From NCBI GenBank assembly GCA_030608385.1, contig JAUWEG010000004.1:1-48699 (forward strand): a stretch of DNA of 48,699 nucleotides. Direction: 5' to 3'. Position 1 is the stretch's first letter, and every line of letters starts with the position of its first letter. The stretch comes from Candidatus Heimdallarchaeota archaeon. GTDB lineage: Archaea > Asgardarchaeota > Heimdallarchaeia > Heimdallarchaeales > Heimdallarchaeaceae. A program made the position numbers and the translations under genes. Below the pieces are notes generated by a model. The model searched no databases. It saw only the letters and a list, made by a program, of their open reading frames with translations, and was not told the origin of the DNA. This document shows positions 1 to 7,556 of this stretch, in pieces.

Positions 1-284
1 GCTTTAATTATGGTTCCTAACTCGTCATTATATGCATCAGGAGTGAAAAATCCCTTTTTATGAGGTGTTTTAGTTTTCCCAAAACCTCTTGGCTCGTAAA
101 TATAGATATTACCATAATTTGAAAGATTTATAGCCAGACTATTAAATTCATCAATTGTGCTTAACCAACCTGGTATAATTATTATATGACGAGATTTATA
201 CTTCTCATTTTTTGTATAGAATTTAGCCACTCGCACTTCAATCTTCGGATCATCTTTAGTTTGAATGAATTCTATTTTAGTCAT
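1..284 (-). CDS. Alpha/beta hydrolase, N-terminal part (cut by window edge)
   Basis: Reading the minus strand from the ATG at 284 gives 94 residues that stay open to the window edge. A hydrophobic strand ending in IIIIPGW (about residues 34-40) is followed by a helix and by a second strand ending in EPRGFGKT. This is the oxyanion-loop strand and the following 'GxGxS'-region of alpha/beta hydrolases. The nucleophile elbow and the catalytic Asp and His lie outside the window, so the substrate cannot be judged. Many such archaeal proteins are esterases or lipases; that is family knowledge only. It is transcribed in the same direction as the peroxiredoxin gene, with an 87-base gap. Confidence 0.6.
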   Translation of the reverse strand, partial: MTKIEFIQTKDDPKIEVRVAKFYTKNEKYKSRHIIIIPGWLSTIDEFNSLAINLSNYGNIYIYEPRGFGKTKTPHKKGFFTPDAYNDELGTIIK

Positions 285-371
285 GAGTCTGAAATATACT
301 AGGGAATTATATGCATTTCCTTAAGAAAAACTAGTATGTTCTTAAAAAAGAAGAAAAAGAGAATAGATTGT

Positions 372-1040
372 CTATTCAGGATTCTTCTTATGGCAGAGCC
401 ACCAATCAAGACAGGTTATAGAATTATCTTCCAATCTTTTCTTAGCTGTTTCTACATCACCAGCTGGAGGAACAATAACATCATCCCCAAAAAGTTCGTT
501 CTGAGGCCAGTTTGCAGGAAGAGCTACGTTATGCTTAGATGCAACTTTCAATCCTTTAATCATACGAATTATTTCTTTCATATTTCGTCCAAGTTCTGAA
601 GGATAGTAAAGTATTGCTCTAATAATCATCTTAGGATCTATTATGAAAACAGCACGTACTGTACTACTACCTTTTGCATGTAACATTCCTAATTGTCTTG
701 CCACTTCCCCATGATCTGCAATTATAGGGAATTTAATTTCTACATCCAGATTTTCCTTAATCCAATCTATCCATTTAATGTGACTATATACTTGATCAAT
801 GCTTAGACCTAATAGTTCAACATTCATTGCTTGAAATTCATCAAAATGTTTCTGGAAAGAAACAAATTCTGTTGTACAAACAGGTGTGTAATCAGCAGGA
901 TGACTGAAAAGAATAAGCCATTTACCTTCATAATCACCCGGTAATTTTTTCATACCATGTGTTGTATTTACAACCATTTTAGGAAATCGTGTATTAATTA
1001 GGGGAATTTTTCCAGTTTCTTCATACTCTTTAAGAGACAT
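372..1040 (-). CDS. Peroxiredoxin (archaeal Prx6-like, peroxidatic Cys plus C-terminal Cys pair)
   Basis: This thiol peroxidase reduces hydrogen peroxide and organic hydroperoxides in the cytosol. The protein is 222 residues from the ATG at 1040, chosen because GGTGATAAA precedes it and because residue 1 then matches the usual family start; an 18-residue upstream extension would run through the promoter. The peroxidatic Cys55 lies in [10 protein letters not shown]. Near the C-terminus Cys210 and Cys216 sit in CLDWWLC, the six-residue spacing known from the resolving-Cys region of archaeal thioredoxin peroxidases such as the Aeropyrum pernix enzyme. Length and motifs fit the family well. It is divergent from an Lrp/AsnC-type regulator, sharing a TATA element, which suggests linked regulation (inference). 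Confidence 0.93.
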   Translation of the reverse strand: MSLKEYEETGKIPLINTRFPKMVVNTTHGMKKLPGDYEGKWLILFSHPADYTPVCTTEFVSFQKHFDEFQAMNVELLGLSIDQVYSHIKWIDWIKENLDVEIKFPIIADHGEVARQLGMLHAKGSSTVRAVFIIDPKMIIRAILYYPSELGRNMKEIIRMIKGLKVASKHNVALPANWPQNELFGDDVIVPPAGDVETAKKRLEDNSITCLDWWLCHKKNPE

Positions 1041-1067
1041 TTTATCACCATTTTGAAGAATGAATAT

Positions 1068-1083
1068 TTTTTTATAAATATTT
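1068..1083. promoter_or_regulatory. Shared AT-rich TATA element of a divergent promoter
   Basis: The run TTTATAAATATTT at 1071-1083 reads as a TATA box on both strands. Its centre is about 26 bases before the ATG at 1101 (plus strand), which would give a leaderless regulator mRNA. It lies about 35 bases before the peroxiredoxin ATG at 1040 (minus strand), leaving a short leader that contains GGTGA. Assignment is by position and composition only. Confidence 0.5.
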
Positions 1084-1100
1084 CTGAATATCAAAACATC

Positions 1101-1451
1101 ATGGTTCGATTATCAAACCATACAAATCTCAAAAATAAGATTACAGACGCAGATATTATCAAGATTCTTATGAGCGATGGTAGAAGAACTTTTGTTGAAA
1201 TTGCTAAAGATTTAGAGGTTACTGAAACTGCAATACGAAAACGGGTTAAACGTATGGAAAACGAAGGTATAATAGAAGGTTACACAGTCAAAATAAATCC
1301 TAGAAAGCTTGGATATGGAATTAAGGCTATAATAGGTATTGATACAACACCACAAAGATATATATCCACCATCCAAAAACTAAAACAAGATGCAGATATC
1401 TTAAGAATTTATTCCTCAAATGGCGATCATATGATCATGCTTGAGTGTTAG
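1101..1451 (+). CDS. Lrp/AsnC-family transcriptional regulator, ended early by in-frame TAG
   Basis: From the ATG at 1101 the protein has 116 residues. An N-terminal helix-turn-helix of the Lrp/AsnC type is clear (ADIIKIL, then the recognition part around [12 protein letters not shown] and the wing GIIEGY). The start of the RAM ligand-binding domain follows (IKAIIGIDT...). The frame ends at TAG 1449-1451 inside the RAM domain. The same frame continues open for 33 codons to a second TAG at 1551-1553 with sequence that completes the domain. So the gene is either a recent nonsense pseudogene, a sequencing error (TGG to TAG is one change), or read through. The upstream ATG at position 1053 is less likely because it overlaps the promoter. 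It is divergent from the peroxiredoxin gene, which it may control. Confidence 0.8.
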   Translation: MVRLSNHTNLKNKITDADIIKILMSDGRRTFVEIAKDLEVTETAIRKRVKRMENEGIIEGYTVKINPRKLGYGIKAIIGIDTTPQRYISTIQKLKQDADILRIYSSNGDHMIMLEC

Positions 1452-1553
1452 TTTGAAGATGATGATGAATTAGCTTCTTTTATGTCCAAAACAGAAACAA
1501 TCGATGGTATAACCGACATATGTCCAGCTATACTTACAGATATAATTAAGTAG
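1452..1553 (+). pseudogene. In-frame remainder of the Lrp/AsnC RAM domain after TAG
   Basis: Directly after TAG 1449-1451 the same frame encodes 33 residues beginning FEDDDELASFM and ending ILTDIIK, then TAG at 1551. In Lrp/AsnC proteins the strand that ends near LEC is followed by an acidic 'hesitation' and the helix that starts with E-L-x-x-F, then a 'I-x-G-I' turn; DDELASFM and IDGITDI fit this. The frame has not shifted, so one base change explains the break. Other genes here end in TAG, so TAG is an ordinary stop in this genome. Confidence 0.65.
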
Positions 1554-1580
1554 ATTAAGAATAGCCTAAGTAACCTCTTA

Positions 1581-2195
1581 TTATGAATCTAAGAGGCTAC
1601 CTCTACTCTCATCTTGAACTTTTTTGCTCACAATAATCGCTTTAATCAATCCAAGAACAAAGTTGAATCTTGGAACTGTTTTTGAATATACTTTGTATGG
1701 ATAACCATACAGCTCTTTGAAAAAAGTGTCTTTTTCAAACGATGAAAACATGAAAAACAAAAAAGCAACGCCAGCAAGTAAATTAGATAACAATGAATGA
1801 ATATAGAATATCATTGATATTGAAATAAGCATCATACCTAAAGATACTGGATGTCGGACGTAAGCAAAGATAAGAAGATTAGTGAATCTATTCAGATTTT
1901 CTGTCCCTCTTCGACTAACCCATTGTCGACTAGAAGATAGAGTACCCGCTGAAATGAAGACCACTGAAAGAAGGGCTAAAGCTAAACTCAATGATAAGTA
2001 GACGATTTCTTCACTACCTACATAGTAGATATAAGAATAAGGACCAGTTAGAGTCAAAGATAATATAAGTAGAGCAAAACCTGAAACTTGCAAATGTTCA
2101 TATCTTATTCCACGGGATATAGTAATAATAGCTCTTATGAAAACTAGAAAGCAAAGAATACCTATTAAAGTCCAGAATAATCTAGGTTCTATCAC
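1581..2195 (-). CDS. Isoprenylcysteine carboxyl methyltransferase-like membrane protein
   Basis: The protein has 204 residues with about five hydrophobic segments (roughly 8-28, 36-52, 65-85, 108-130, 135-150). The C-terminal third carries the signature of the ICMT/PEMT-like membrane methyltransferases: VRHPVSLGMML (about 113-123), a long helix, then a charged stretch ending in YGYPYKVYSKTVPRF (about 162-176), where the family has E...Y..Y...VPRF. Such enzymes bind S-adenosylmethionine at the cytosolic face; the substrate (prenyl-Cys, phospholipid or other) cannot be told. The start is GTG at 2195, with a distant AAGGAAG, so it is tentative. It is divergent from the esterase at 2297. Confidence 0.7.
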   Translation of the reverse strand: MIEPRLFWTLIGILCFLVFIRAIITISRGIRYEHLQVSGFALLILSLTLTGPYSYIYYVGSEEIVYLSLSLALALLSVVFISAGTLSSSRQWVSRRGTENLNRFTNLLIFAYVRHPVSLGMMLISISMIFYIHSLLSNLLAGVAFLFFMFSSFEKDTFFKELYGYPYKVYSKTVPRFNFVLGLIKAIIVSKKVQDESRGSLLDS

Positions 2196-2296
2196 AATAG
2201 TTGATTTTCTTCCTTGTTCTTGAGTTTTTCTACTTTCTTTAGAAAAAATTCAAAATGAGTAACAATTTTTATTAATCAAGCATTGTTTAATTTTTT

Positions 2297-3031
2297 ATGA
2301 GTGATATTTCCTCAATCAGCTTTCTTCTAATACATGGTTTTACTGGAACGCATTTCGAAATGGAACCTCTAGCTACTTATCTTAGAGAACAACATTACTT
2401 TGTTGAAAATATCACTCTTCCAGGACATGAAACATCACTTGAAAAACTCAATAACACCAATTGGACCGAATGGATGGACTATGCACAAGCAAAGCTAAAT
2501 GAACTTAAAGCAGCATTTGAGAATGTATATATCTGCGGCCTCTCAATGGGTGCAGCTATTACTTTAGTATTGGGAGCAAGAAATAGTGATTTAGCAGGAA
2601 TAATACCAATGGCTGCACCATATAAGTCTCCAGATTGGAGAATGTATTTTATTGTTGCATTCCCTTTCCTAGGTTTAATTTATCCTAAGCATAAAACAAG
2701 GGAAAAAGGATGGACAGATCTGGAATCACTCTCAACTCACAAAAGCTATGGGTATTACCCCATAAGAAGTATTAAACAGCTTTACAAACTGCTTAGAGAA
2801 GTGAAAAAATCAATCCCAAAAATCGAGGTACCAATACTTGTAATTCAGAGTAAGAAGGATCCAAGTATCCCGTCTAATTATGCTGAACACATCTACAACA
2901 AGGTTAACTCAACTGATAAAACTCTTGTTTGGATAAACAAAGGTGGTCATGTCATTCCCAAAGATGCAGGACGATACCAGCTCTTTGAAGAAATAGAAAA
3001 ATGGATGAAAAAAAGAGTTAACAGGAATTAG
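2297..3031 (+). CDS. Alpha/beta hydrolase, carboxylesterase/monoacylglycerol-lipase type
   Basis: This 244-residue cytosolic serine hydrolase resembles the Est30 carboxylesterase group. The oxyanion strand reads LLIHGFTG (10-17). The nucleophile elbow is GLSMG with Ser83. The acid is in the QSKKDPSIP segment (about residues 191-199) and the catalytic His is in GGHVI (about 220). The PGHE turn (42-45) is also typical. All three catalytic residues are present and length is normal, so it should be active. It starts at ATG 2297 close to an AT-rich promoter and no clear ribosome site is seen, consistent with a leaderless mRNA. The natural ester substrate is unknown. Confidence 0.85.
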   Translation: MSDISSISFLLIHGFTGTHFEMEPLATYLREQHYFVENITLPGHETSLEKLNNTNWTEWMDYAQAKLNELKAAFENVYICGLSMGAAITLVLGARNSDLAGIIPMAAPYKSPDWRMYFIVAFPFLGLIYPKHKTREKGWTDLESLSTHKSYGYYPIRSIKQLYKLLREVKKSIPKIEVPILVIQSKKDPSIPSNYAEHIYNKVNSTDKTLVWINKGGHVIPKDAGRYQLFEEIEKWMKKRVNRN

Positions 3032-3042
3032 AGTAAGAGAGA

Positions 3043-3340
3043 CTAAATTGCTTTGATGAAACGTTCAATGTTTTTAACAATGTTATCTTCATTATCCACA
3101 ATAATTCGATGAGCATCACCAAAACTAACTACTTCTGATTTTGGATGAAAACTAGCAAGTTTTCTAAGTTCTCTGGGTCAGTAAACCAATCTTTGTCTGC
3201 AATTAAGATTAGTTGTGGTATATTAAGTTCTTCTTCTCTTCCACGGATATCAAAACGGTGGATCAATTCCACTAAAATTCTCAGTTGTACAAATAAACTT
3301 GTTTCATTAGAAAATTCTATTCTTTGTTCTGGCTCAAGAT
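3043..3340 (-). pseudogene. Decayed C-terminal fragment of an alpha/beta hydrolase
   Basis: On the minus strand the frame beginning LEPEQRIEF (about 3340) gives a typical C-terminal hydrolase strand, IPQLILIADKDWFTDPEN. It then runs to an early stop. Shifting by one base near 3160-3168 restores a good ending, RKLASFHPKSEVVSFGDAHR, followed by a final helix and a TAG at 3043-3045. The ADKDWFT strand carries the catalytic Asp position and GDAHR the catalytic His position. The N-terminal half is missing: the frame meets a TGA near 3358, and the neighbouring gene overlaps the beginning. It is therefore a fragment, not just a frameshifted gene. Confidence 0.6.
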
Positions 3341-4384
3341 GATTTTTCTCAGTTCCAGTATATCACTTAGGATTAGATAAATTGCATTGTCAAGTGTTCT
3401 AAATACATCTCCAACTGAAATCATCAGTTTAAGATTCTTCCTATTTTCGCTTTCTTGAAATAAGTACTTCTTCTTTTCTAAAGATAATTGCTCTGCCCTT
3501 TCTGTTGTTACAAGAAAGATTTTTGCATTACGGTCTTGTTTAAACATGGTGTCTATGTTATCGATATGCTTCTGACAACTTCCCTCTTCTTCACAAGAAG
3601 CTATGTATACATAATAATCCATTTCTCTAAAGAAATCTATACCTTCAATCATTTCTAGGTCAAAAAGCAAAGTCAAAACTATCCTCATGAAGTAAGTATC
3701 AATTCTTGTAATGAATTCGTTTCGATCTAGCTGATAGATAAAATCTATGTTCTGATAGTGGAAAAGTGATTGAATAATCAAATTATATGATAATGTATCA
3801 GAGGAAATTATTCCAATTTTTGTTCTGCGGTTTAATAAATGAGATATTTGTTGAATTGTATTAAACCGTGAAGCGATATCTCTTACAATGTCCTCAATAC
3901 TTTTAGATTTTATCTGATCATCAAGAATAACATTTTCAATTAACACCTCGCTCAATTTGAGCAATTCTTCATCTCTCACCTCAGCAACATCTTGAAATTC
4001 TTGAAGAAAAATATCTACAGTTGTAAATATTTGACTGTGACCAAATTTTACTTTTTCATCACATTCTTTTTTATAAAAAATAAGCAATTGACAAAAAGAT
4101 AGTACATTTTTATCTTTGGTTCGTGGATCATGAACCAATGAATCATTCTTTCTGAAAGTAACTATTAACAAATGGTATTTCTCATGATGGGGAATAGGTA
4201 AAGGTCCATAGATTTCTAGATGAGGGGATGATGCTGAAACTACAGGACTGTAAAAGTTTCCAATTCCTATTATTTCTTCGTTTGAGATATCAGGGATAGG
4301 ATTAGTGCCCCTTAGAGTCATTCCAGTCTCATCAAGGACTAATAGTGCTATATATGGTACAAATAAAGGAGAGGACATACTCAT
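3317..4384 (-). CDS. Uncharacterised protein with longin-like N-terminus and degenerate Ras-fold-like C-terminus
   Basis: The protein has 355 residues from ATG 4384 (a TTG lies just before). Residues 1-130 are alternating strands and helices opening PYIALLVLDETGM, with a YGPLPIPHHEKYHLLI strand and a DPRTKDK loop. This block recurs in the protein at 29117-30118 (YGPFPF...DKRMKEK), so the two are paralogues. The C-terminal 150 residues alternate strands and helices in the order of a small GTPase: KIGIISSD where a P-loop would be, YYVYIASCE, IFLVTTERA where NKxD would be, and LMISVGD near the SAK position. None of the nucleotide-binding residues is kept. Longin and Ras-like folds are inferences from pattern; no function is assigned. 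It ends over the hydrolase fragment. Confidence 0.6.
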   Translation of the reverse strand: MSMSSPLFVPYIALLVLDETGMTLRGTNPIPDISNEEIIGIGNFYSPVVSASSPHLEIYGPLPIPHHEKYHLLIVTFRKNDSLVHDPRTKDKNVLSFCQLLIFYKKECDEKVKFGHSQIFTTVDIFLQEFQDVAEVRDEELLKLSEVLIENVILDDQIKSKSIEDIVRDIASRFNTIQQISHLLNRRTKIGIISSDTLSYNLIIQSLFHYQNIDFIYQLDRNEFITRIDTYFMRIVLTLLFDLEMIEGIDFFREMDYYVYIASCEEEGSCQKHIDNIDTMFKQDRNAKIFLVTTERAEQLSLEKKKYLFQESENRKNLKLMISVGDVFRTLDNAIYLILSDILELRKIILSQNKE

Positions 4385-4439
4385 CAAATTGTTTCTTGCT
4401 AATTTACCAAGAAATAAACTGAAATAAAAACTATTTGCA

Positions 4440-5006
4440 TTAAGGCTGAGATTTTTCCAGATAATCCCTATAAACTCGTTCTGTCGTTATCCTTGATTTT
4501 CGAGGACTTTTTTCCAGAATAGTGAAGATGAATACAAAAACCAAAATTAATCGACAGAGACGGATTAAATGATACCCTATACTGGCTCTGAATATAACGG
4601 TCTCTACAATTGCTTTCTGAAAACCATAATACAGGATATTATATTGAAGCATAACCGTTGAACTGTAAGGTAATTGGAAGAAAAGACTCTGCTGCCAGAA
4701 AATGTAAGGAGTTAATCGAACATTAACAGACAATTCCATAGCAAAAGCCATCAAAAAGCCTATAAGAACCAAAAGAAGTCTAAATAATCTGAAATCTGAT
4801 TTACGAATAAATTTCATCCCTTCAAACCATTTGATATCATGAGCAGCTACTAAGAAAGTAGCAATAACAAAAATCCATAGAGGAGGAGATTCTTGAATAT
4901 CAATCCAAGTAAGAGCATATCCTTGTTTATCAAAGAAAACTGGTGTTAATAGACTTAAGAACGCTGTCAAACTTGCTACCAGTGATAAAGAGGATGAAAG
5001 TCTCAT
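4440..5006 (-). CDS. Uncharacterised multi-pass membrane protein
   Basis: I do not recognise this 188-residue protein. ATG 5006 is preferred to the adjacent TTG. Hydrophobic segments lie at about 5-24, 42-56, 76-92, 100-120 and 143-163, so four or five membrane passes are likely, with a basic C-terminal tail (KSPRKSRITTER). It faces away from the three-gene membrane-protein run that begins at 5101, and the 95-base AT-rich gap must hold both promoters. No catalytic motif is visible. Confidence 0.6.
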   Translation of the reverse strand: MRLSSSLSLVASLTAFLSLLTPVFFDKQGYALTWIDIQESPPLWIFVIATFLVAAHDIKWFEGMKFIRKSDFRLFRLLLVLIGFLMAFAMELSVNVRLTPYIFWQQSLFFQLPYSSTVMLQYNILYYGFQKAIVETVIFRASIGYHLIRLCRLILVFVFIFTILEKSPRKSRITTERVYRDYLEKSQP

Positions 5007-5077
5007 CAAAAAAGATTATTTGGGAGTACTTATATACTTTCCTTTTTCCTCAAACAAAAATATCATAACTCCACAAA

Positions 5078-5085
5078 TTTAAATA
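5078..5085 (+). promoter_or_regulatory. TATA box for the membrane-protein run
   Basis: TTTAAATA at 5078-5085 lies about 20-25 bases before the ATGs at 5101 and 5110. The spacing suggests that transcription starts at or close to the start codon. Positional evidence only. Confidence 0.4.
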
Positions 5086-5100
5086 TTACATTAATAAGGT

Positions 5101-6090
5101 ATGATTAGTATGATTGGTGAAGTAGAGCTACAACCAGAAACAGGTATAAAGAATACAACCAGAAAACATATTACAAATTCATCTTTGATTTATGTTTTAA
5201 CAATGATGATAAGCATGTTTATTTATTTACTAGGTAGTGGACCTGCAATCGTTTATATCGACATTGCACTTAATTTGTTACAAAGCATAGCATTGATCTG
5301 GTTAGCATACGGATTATATTTATTCCATAAGGAAGAAGAAAACAAAATCATATTCTTTACAAGTTTAATAGTTGCTTCAGCAGCTATAGTTCTTCTTGTA
5401 TCAAAAATATTAGCTATTTTTTATTCATTAGGAGTTTTGGTTAGTTCAGATCCCCTTAGACAACTACCAGTAAATATCACATTTATTGTTTCAGCAGCAG
5501 CTTTCACCTTTGGGTTCTATCAACTCAAAAAAGCTGTTGATAATTATGTGATTCAAAGAAGAAATATCTATAGAGGTCAACTTTCACTTCCTATAGGTTT
5601 TGCACTATTATTCATTTATTTGACTGTGGAGACTATTATTCCTCAAGAAACCTATGCGTATTATGTAGCTGAAGAGCTAATAGTTGTTGAAGGATACCAA
5701 ATTCTTCTCTGGGTTCAATACTTCTTTAGTATGGGAAATCTTGTCATGATTGTGTTAGGTTTCTGGTATCTACGAAGAGCTTTTGCAACTTTGGATAAAA
5801 TCCCTGAAGAGCTATTTCAAAGAATAGAAGAAGCTAAAGCTCAACGAGCCGAAGCCAGACAACAAGGAGGAGGAATGCTAGGTAGAAGGGGAGGACTGTT
5901 TGGAGGACTTGCACCACCACCCCCAGCTAAGCCAGTTTCTAAAACACAAGAAACAATTGAAGAAATATTAATCGAAGATCCTACTTTGCCAAAGAAGATG
6001 TTTTGTGTTAAATGTGGTCTAGAGCTAGATGATGATGCAGCTTTCTGCGGTGATTGTGGAGAAACTAATCCATATCTGAAGAAAGGTTAG
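5101..6090 (+). CDS. Six/seven-pass membrane protein with C-terminal zinc ribbon
   Basis: The protein has 329 residues. Hydrophobic segments lie at about 28-47, 52-75, 82-105, 118-138, 160-178 and 200-222. A Gly-rich, Pro-rich cytosolic linker follows (Arg-rich GGGMLGRRGG, then PPPPAK). The C-terminus is a compact zinc ribbon, FCVKC...FCGDC (about residues 300-318), of the 'double zinc ribbon' type often appended to archaeal membrane proteins. ATG 5110 is an equally possible start. It heads a run of three co-directional membrane genes (next start 4 bases after its stop), so the three products may form one complex. Function unknown. Confidence 0.7.
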   Translation: MISMIGEVELQPETGIKNTTRKHITNSSLIYVLTMMISMFIYLLGSGPAIVYIDIALNLLQSIALIWLAYGLYLFHKEEENKIIFFTSLIVASAAIVLLVSKILAIFYSLGVLVSSDPLRQLPVNITFIVSAAAFTFGFYQLKKAVDNYVIQRRNIYRGQLSLPIGFALLFIYLTVETIIPQETYAYYVAEELIVVEGYQILLWVQYFFSMGNLVMIVLGFWYLRRAFATLDKIPEELFQRIEEAKAQRAEARQQGGGMLGRRGGLFGGLAPPPPAKPVSKTQETIEEILIEDPTLPKKMFCVKCGLELDDDAAFCGDCGETNPYLKKG

Positions 6091-6094
6091 TAAA

Positions 6095-6814
6095 TTGAGT
6101 GATAGAATCGATATAGCCAAACATTTAGTCTATAGTGCTTGGTTATTAACAATAATACAAATGTTGAGAGTAGCAAGTAATCTATTATTTGCAGAATATA
6201 GTCTTGCCATTGTAGTGATTATAGATGCAGCTTTTGATTTTACACTAATACTTTTCTCAATAGGATTGATTAGACTTGGAAAATCTTTGAGGAAAATAGA
6301 AAAATGGAAACTAGCAAGCATCCTTCTTATAACATCAGCAGTTATTGAAATTGTTGGGATAATTTTGTCATATGTAAGCACAAAGGATGGTTGGAATACA
6401 AAACCCTTCATTTACTTCAATCTAGTTTTTCTAATTATTTATTATATAGTAATTACTGTTGGGTTTATCTTTCTCAAATTTACATTGGACTCCCTTCACA
6501 AAAATGATTATATCCCCAGAAAAGGGCAGTGGTATATTCCATTAGGAATGGTCATTCTATTAGCTCCCTCCATTATTAACTGGTATAATGTCCTAATTTA
6601 TCCTTCGGCACTAGATTTATGGATCTTAAACCTATCATTATCATTTTTCTTGCTTGCAGCTTTTCTAATAATATTAGGTTTCTTTGGCTTAGCATCTATT
6701 ACAAACATGATACAAGTGGGAGGATATATAGTTGAAGATCAAAATGGAGAACAAGAAAACGCAATAGAAACTGAGAAAACTGTTGAACAAGAAAGCAAAA
6801 TGGAAGGTGAGTAA
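6095..6814 (+). CDS. Uncharacterised multi-pass membrane protein (second of three)
   Basis: The 239-residue protein starts at TTG 6095, four bases after the previous stop, with AAGG just upstream. Six or so hydrophobic segments (about 14-33, 38-58, 73-93, 106-128, 146-166, 178-203) are followed by an acidic tail rich in Glu and Gln (from about residue 212). Its segment order resembles the gene before and the gene after, so the three may be distant paralogues (inference). No enzyme motif is seen. Confidence 0.65.
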   Translation: MSDRIDIAKHLVYSAWLLTIIQMLRVASNLLFAEYSLAIVVIIDAAFDFTLILFSIGLIRLGKSLRKIEKWKLASILLITSAVIEIVGIILSYVSTKDGWNTKPFIYFNLVFLIIYYIVITVGFIFLKFTLDSLHKNDYIPRKGQWYIPLGMVILLAPSIINWYNVLIYPSALDLWILNLSLSFFLLAAFLIILGFFGLASITNMIQVGGYIVEDQNGEQENAIETEKTVEQESKMEGE

Positions 6815-7556
6815 AATTAATCGTCTGCAGCATTCTAAATTTATTCTAAATAGTTCTGTAATGGTATTTCTGTTTTATGGACTTCTTGCTGCACTTACAG
6901 CATTATTTCTAGATACGATTCTGCCTGGATGGATGCAAGAGCATCTTCTCTATATTCCAATTGTTCTGGGCCTTGTCGGAATGAGCTGGGGAATTTATAA
7001 CTTGACATACGATCCAGTTGTTAAATGGGAAAAAGGGAAAATCACAGCATTTACAATAATTGGTGGTAGTGCCGCTTTACTCATAGCTCAGTTGGTTTTG
7101 ATTCTTACACGTTGGATAATAAGTTTAGTTATGGTATACATAGGCAATGCCATCTTAATTTTATCTTGTATAACACTAGCTACAGGTTTCTATTTCTTCT
7201 ACAGGGATCTTGTCACAGCATTTATCAGAAAACTTATACCAAGAAATCCTCTTCCATTGGTTTCTATCGCGTTTCTTGTTCAAGCAGTTGCATACATCCT
7301 ATATGTAACTAGCTTCATTGTTACAACTAAATTATTGGGAGAAGGTATTACAGATGCTGTAATTACTAATGTCCTCAATTACATAGGTATGGCTTTTTCA
7401 GGTATTTTTCTTCTATTTCTTGCTGCTGGTTTTTATCAGCTATTTCCTGCATTTAGAATTTATCCTAAACTTGCAGAACATCTAGAAGAAAAATATCTCT
7501 CAAAACCTGAACCTGAACCTAAAACTAAAACTAAAACAGAATTAAAATCAAAATAA
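6807..7556 (+). CDS. Uncharacterised multi-pass membrane protein (third of three)
   Basis: The reading frame is open from TTG 6783; GTG 6807, overlapping the end of the previous gene by 8 bases, gives a more usual coupling and a start MSKINR. Six hydrophobic segments can be seen (about 20-40, 48-66, 83-105, 108-136, 150-172, 190-212). The tail is a Pro-Glu and Thr-Lys repeat (PEPEPKTKTKTELKSK). Its 3' end overlaps the end of the convergent gene at 7548 by 9 bases. Probably part of the same operon as the two genes upstream. Function unknown. Confidence 0.65.
   Translation: MSKINRLQHSKFILNSSVMVFLFYGLLAALTALFLDTILPGWMQEHLLYIPIVLGLVGMSWGIYNLTYDPVVKWEKGKITAFTIIGGSAALLIAQLVLILTRWIISLVMVYIGNAILILSCITLATGFYFFYRDLVTAFIRKLIPRNPLPLVSIAFLVQAVAYILYVTSFIVTTKLLGEGITDAVITNVLNYIGMAFSGIFLLFLAAGFYQLFPAFRIYPKLAEHLEEKYLSKPEPEPKTKTKTELKSK

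Noticed and set aside
1053-1100. Upstream ATG giving a longer Lrp-type regulator
   Set aside because: It would run through the shared TATA region; ATG 1101 fits the family start and the promoter distance.
1449-1451. TAG read as pyrrolysine
   Set aside because: Several clear genes here end in TAG (for example 3029-3031 and 14189-14191), and no pyrrolysine gene is visible in the window.
7501-7556. Short tandem repeat in the coding end of the third membrane protein
   Set aside because: It encodes a low-complexity Pro-Glu/Thr-Lys tail, not an independent repeat element.
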